Shown here in pieces: positions 62,823-64,000 of a DNA stretch of 64,000 bases. A program made the translations under genes and the position numbers. How positions within the stretch are numbered: the first letter of the stretch is position 1; every line of letters starts with the position of its first letter. The DNA comes from Hermodice carunculata (Eukaryota; Annelida; Polychaeta; Eunicida; Amphinomidae), in the NCBI GenBank assembly GCA_964020975.1, contig OZ026623.1, positions 82,187,123 to 82,251,122 on the forward strand, read 5' to 3'. The notes beneath the pieces are model-generated. The model did no database searches. It was not told the DNA's origin and saw only the letters and a program-made list of their open reading frames with translations.

Positions 62823-64000
62823 TATAACAGTCAGTGCATTTATTGGGTTACGATTAATGGTCATTTTACGAGCATCCTGTCACCCGATACCCCACTGAAG
62901 ACACAAGAGATGCCTGTTTGGAACACCCACCAACCAGATACTGCTCTGGCATTTTAATTTAAAACAGATCCATGACCCTTTCACGCTGTAACTTGACCAA
63001 CAAGTGTTCATGCTTTTCTAGAGGGTATAAATTTGGGCTGGGTTGGGTTAAATTTTCAAGATACAAGTGGTCCAATTTGAATAACAGAACAGTCCATTTA
63101 ATCAGAAGTAATGGGGGTTTAGAACTACTGATAAAATAAAACATTTTCTGTAATAACATAGATTAGGCTAAGTTTCATACTTACGGATATTTTAAGTTGT
63201 GAAAAAAATATATTTGAGCATTCTAGGGCAAATTGTACAGATTTGATCAAAATTCAAAGGGCCCTACCCCCTAAATATGTCATTTTGGGGTTCCTTCCTT
63301 TTTGGCTGAAAGGTGGACACAGGGTTTCCACTATCCCACCACCCCCATTGGATTATGGATCTGTATGCTTTGGCAGTGCATTCTTGGTGCAAATTGCCGG
63401 TAATAGACCACATGTTACAAAAGTGCAGCTTTGTAGAAAACGTGGATTTTTTGGCAAAATGGCGGATTTTAGAGGTTGAAATTCAAAGTCAGGTCACAAG
63501 ATTATTTCTTTCTAATTTGGACTTACATCTTACTGCTTGCATCAGGAAAGTATTTTTGCAGCAGATGGCAAAATATTTTGTCATCACATTGCTTGTACAA
63601 AATTTGATCAAATTACATGAACATGACTTCTGGATATTTGGGTCAGCAATGGCTGACATATCAGAAATGAAATGGACATATTGGACTACCATGGCCCTAT
63701 TATTAGACTGGAATAATACCATAATGTGGATTTAAATCTGTGGAAAGAGGACATATAAAGGTAAGAGATCATAACACATCTTTTGTACCCCTTTTTACAA
63801 ATTTCTTATTTGTATGTGATACCAGTTAATATCACGGCCGCCATGTTGGATTTTGTGTATCTTGGTGACGTCACAGCCTAAGGCTCAGCTTGGAACCGAG
63901 GCAGGCTGGTAGCCAATCAATCTCATTCATGTCTCAGCATTTCGACTGATAGGAATATATGCGATGTGGAACGTGTTTTCATACAGCCGGCACATTTGCA
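62823..64000. other. Unassigned stretch with one 140-codon open frame
   Basis: A plus-strand frame (63313-63735, non-ATG start, MDTGFPL...NNTIMWI) shows no family signature and is overlapped by minus-strand frames. An AAAATGGCGG word (63458) and GCCGCCATGTTGG (63838) are YY1-like. The end of the window may approach a promoter, but no exon is visible. Confidence 0.35.

Overview
The window looks like AT-rich, non-coding-dominated DNA from a marine invertebrate. Long microsatellites, many small non-autonomous elements and frequent TAGGCCTA-type words suggest an echinoderm or hemichordate. That guess rests on composition and habit only, because no host marker gene is present. No intact host protein gene could be supported. 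Most long open frames are translations of simple repeats or shadows, so much of the window may be intergenic or lie in the introns of a large gene.

Layout. 1-9.3 kb: plain AT-rich DNA with a ~150-bp tandem array (1960-2640), a small element with ACTGTAAAT-type ends (5526-5720), a G-quadruplex motif (6895-6919) and a ~165-bp triplication (8838-9320). 10.4-12.4 kb: large microsatellites, a 39-bp palindrome and two adjacent tRNA-derived SINE copies; a third copy is at 31.7 kb. 15.0-16.2 kb: the 5'-truncated 3' end of a LINE on the minus strand. 22-25 kb: an unidentified 149-codon frame and two strong hairpins. 27.7-28.2 kb: a GC-richer island with open frames. 38.1-38.7 and 49.9-50.2 kb: two oppositely oriented copies of a TGCTGG-rich dispersed repeat. 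50-64 kb: mostly AT-rich DNA with long microsatellites and one small element (62643-62820).

The main result is 39393-49774. A 10.4-kb DNA transposon is bounded by a TTAA duplication and 17-bp inverted ends AGGGCARGTCTCAAAAT, matching the T2/Kolobok pattern. From its left end runs a plus-strand gene with a THAP zinc finger and conserved blocks (HLYWCA, LSPVYQTS, FSYWG) of the THAP transposase-like family. From its right end runs a convergent minus-strand gene encoding a P2X7 C-terminal 'ballast' (P2RX7_C-like) zinc domain in three exons. The two start codons lie 220 and 207 bp inside the two ends, each in a promoter-like CpG-richer stretch. This symmetry suggests both genes belong to the element. 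Both are decayed here. A ballast-domain gene as a component of a Kolobok transposon is the best candidate for an undescribed system in this window.
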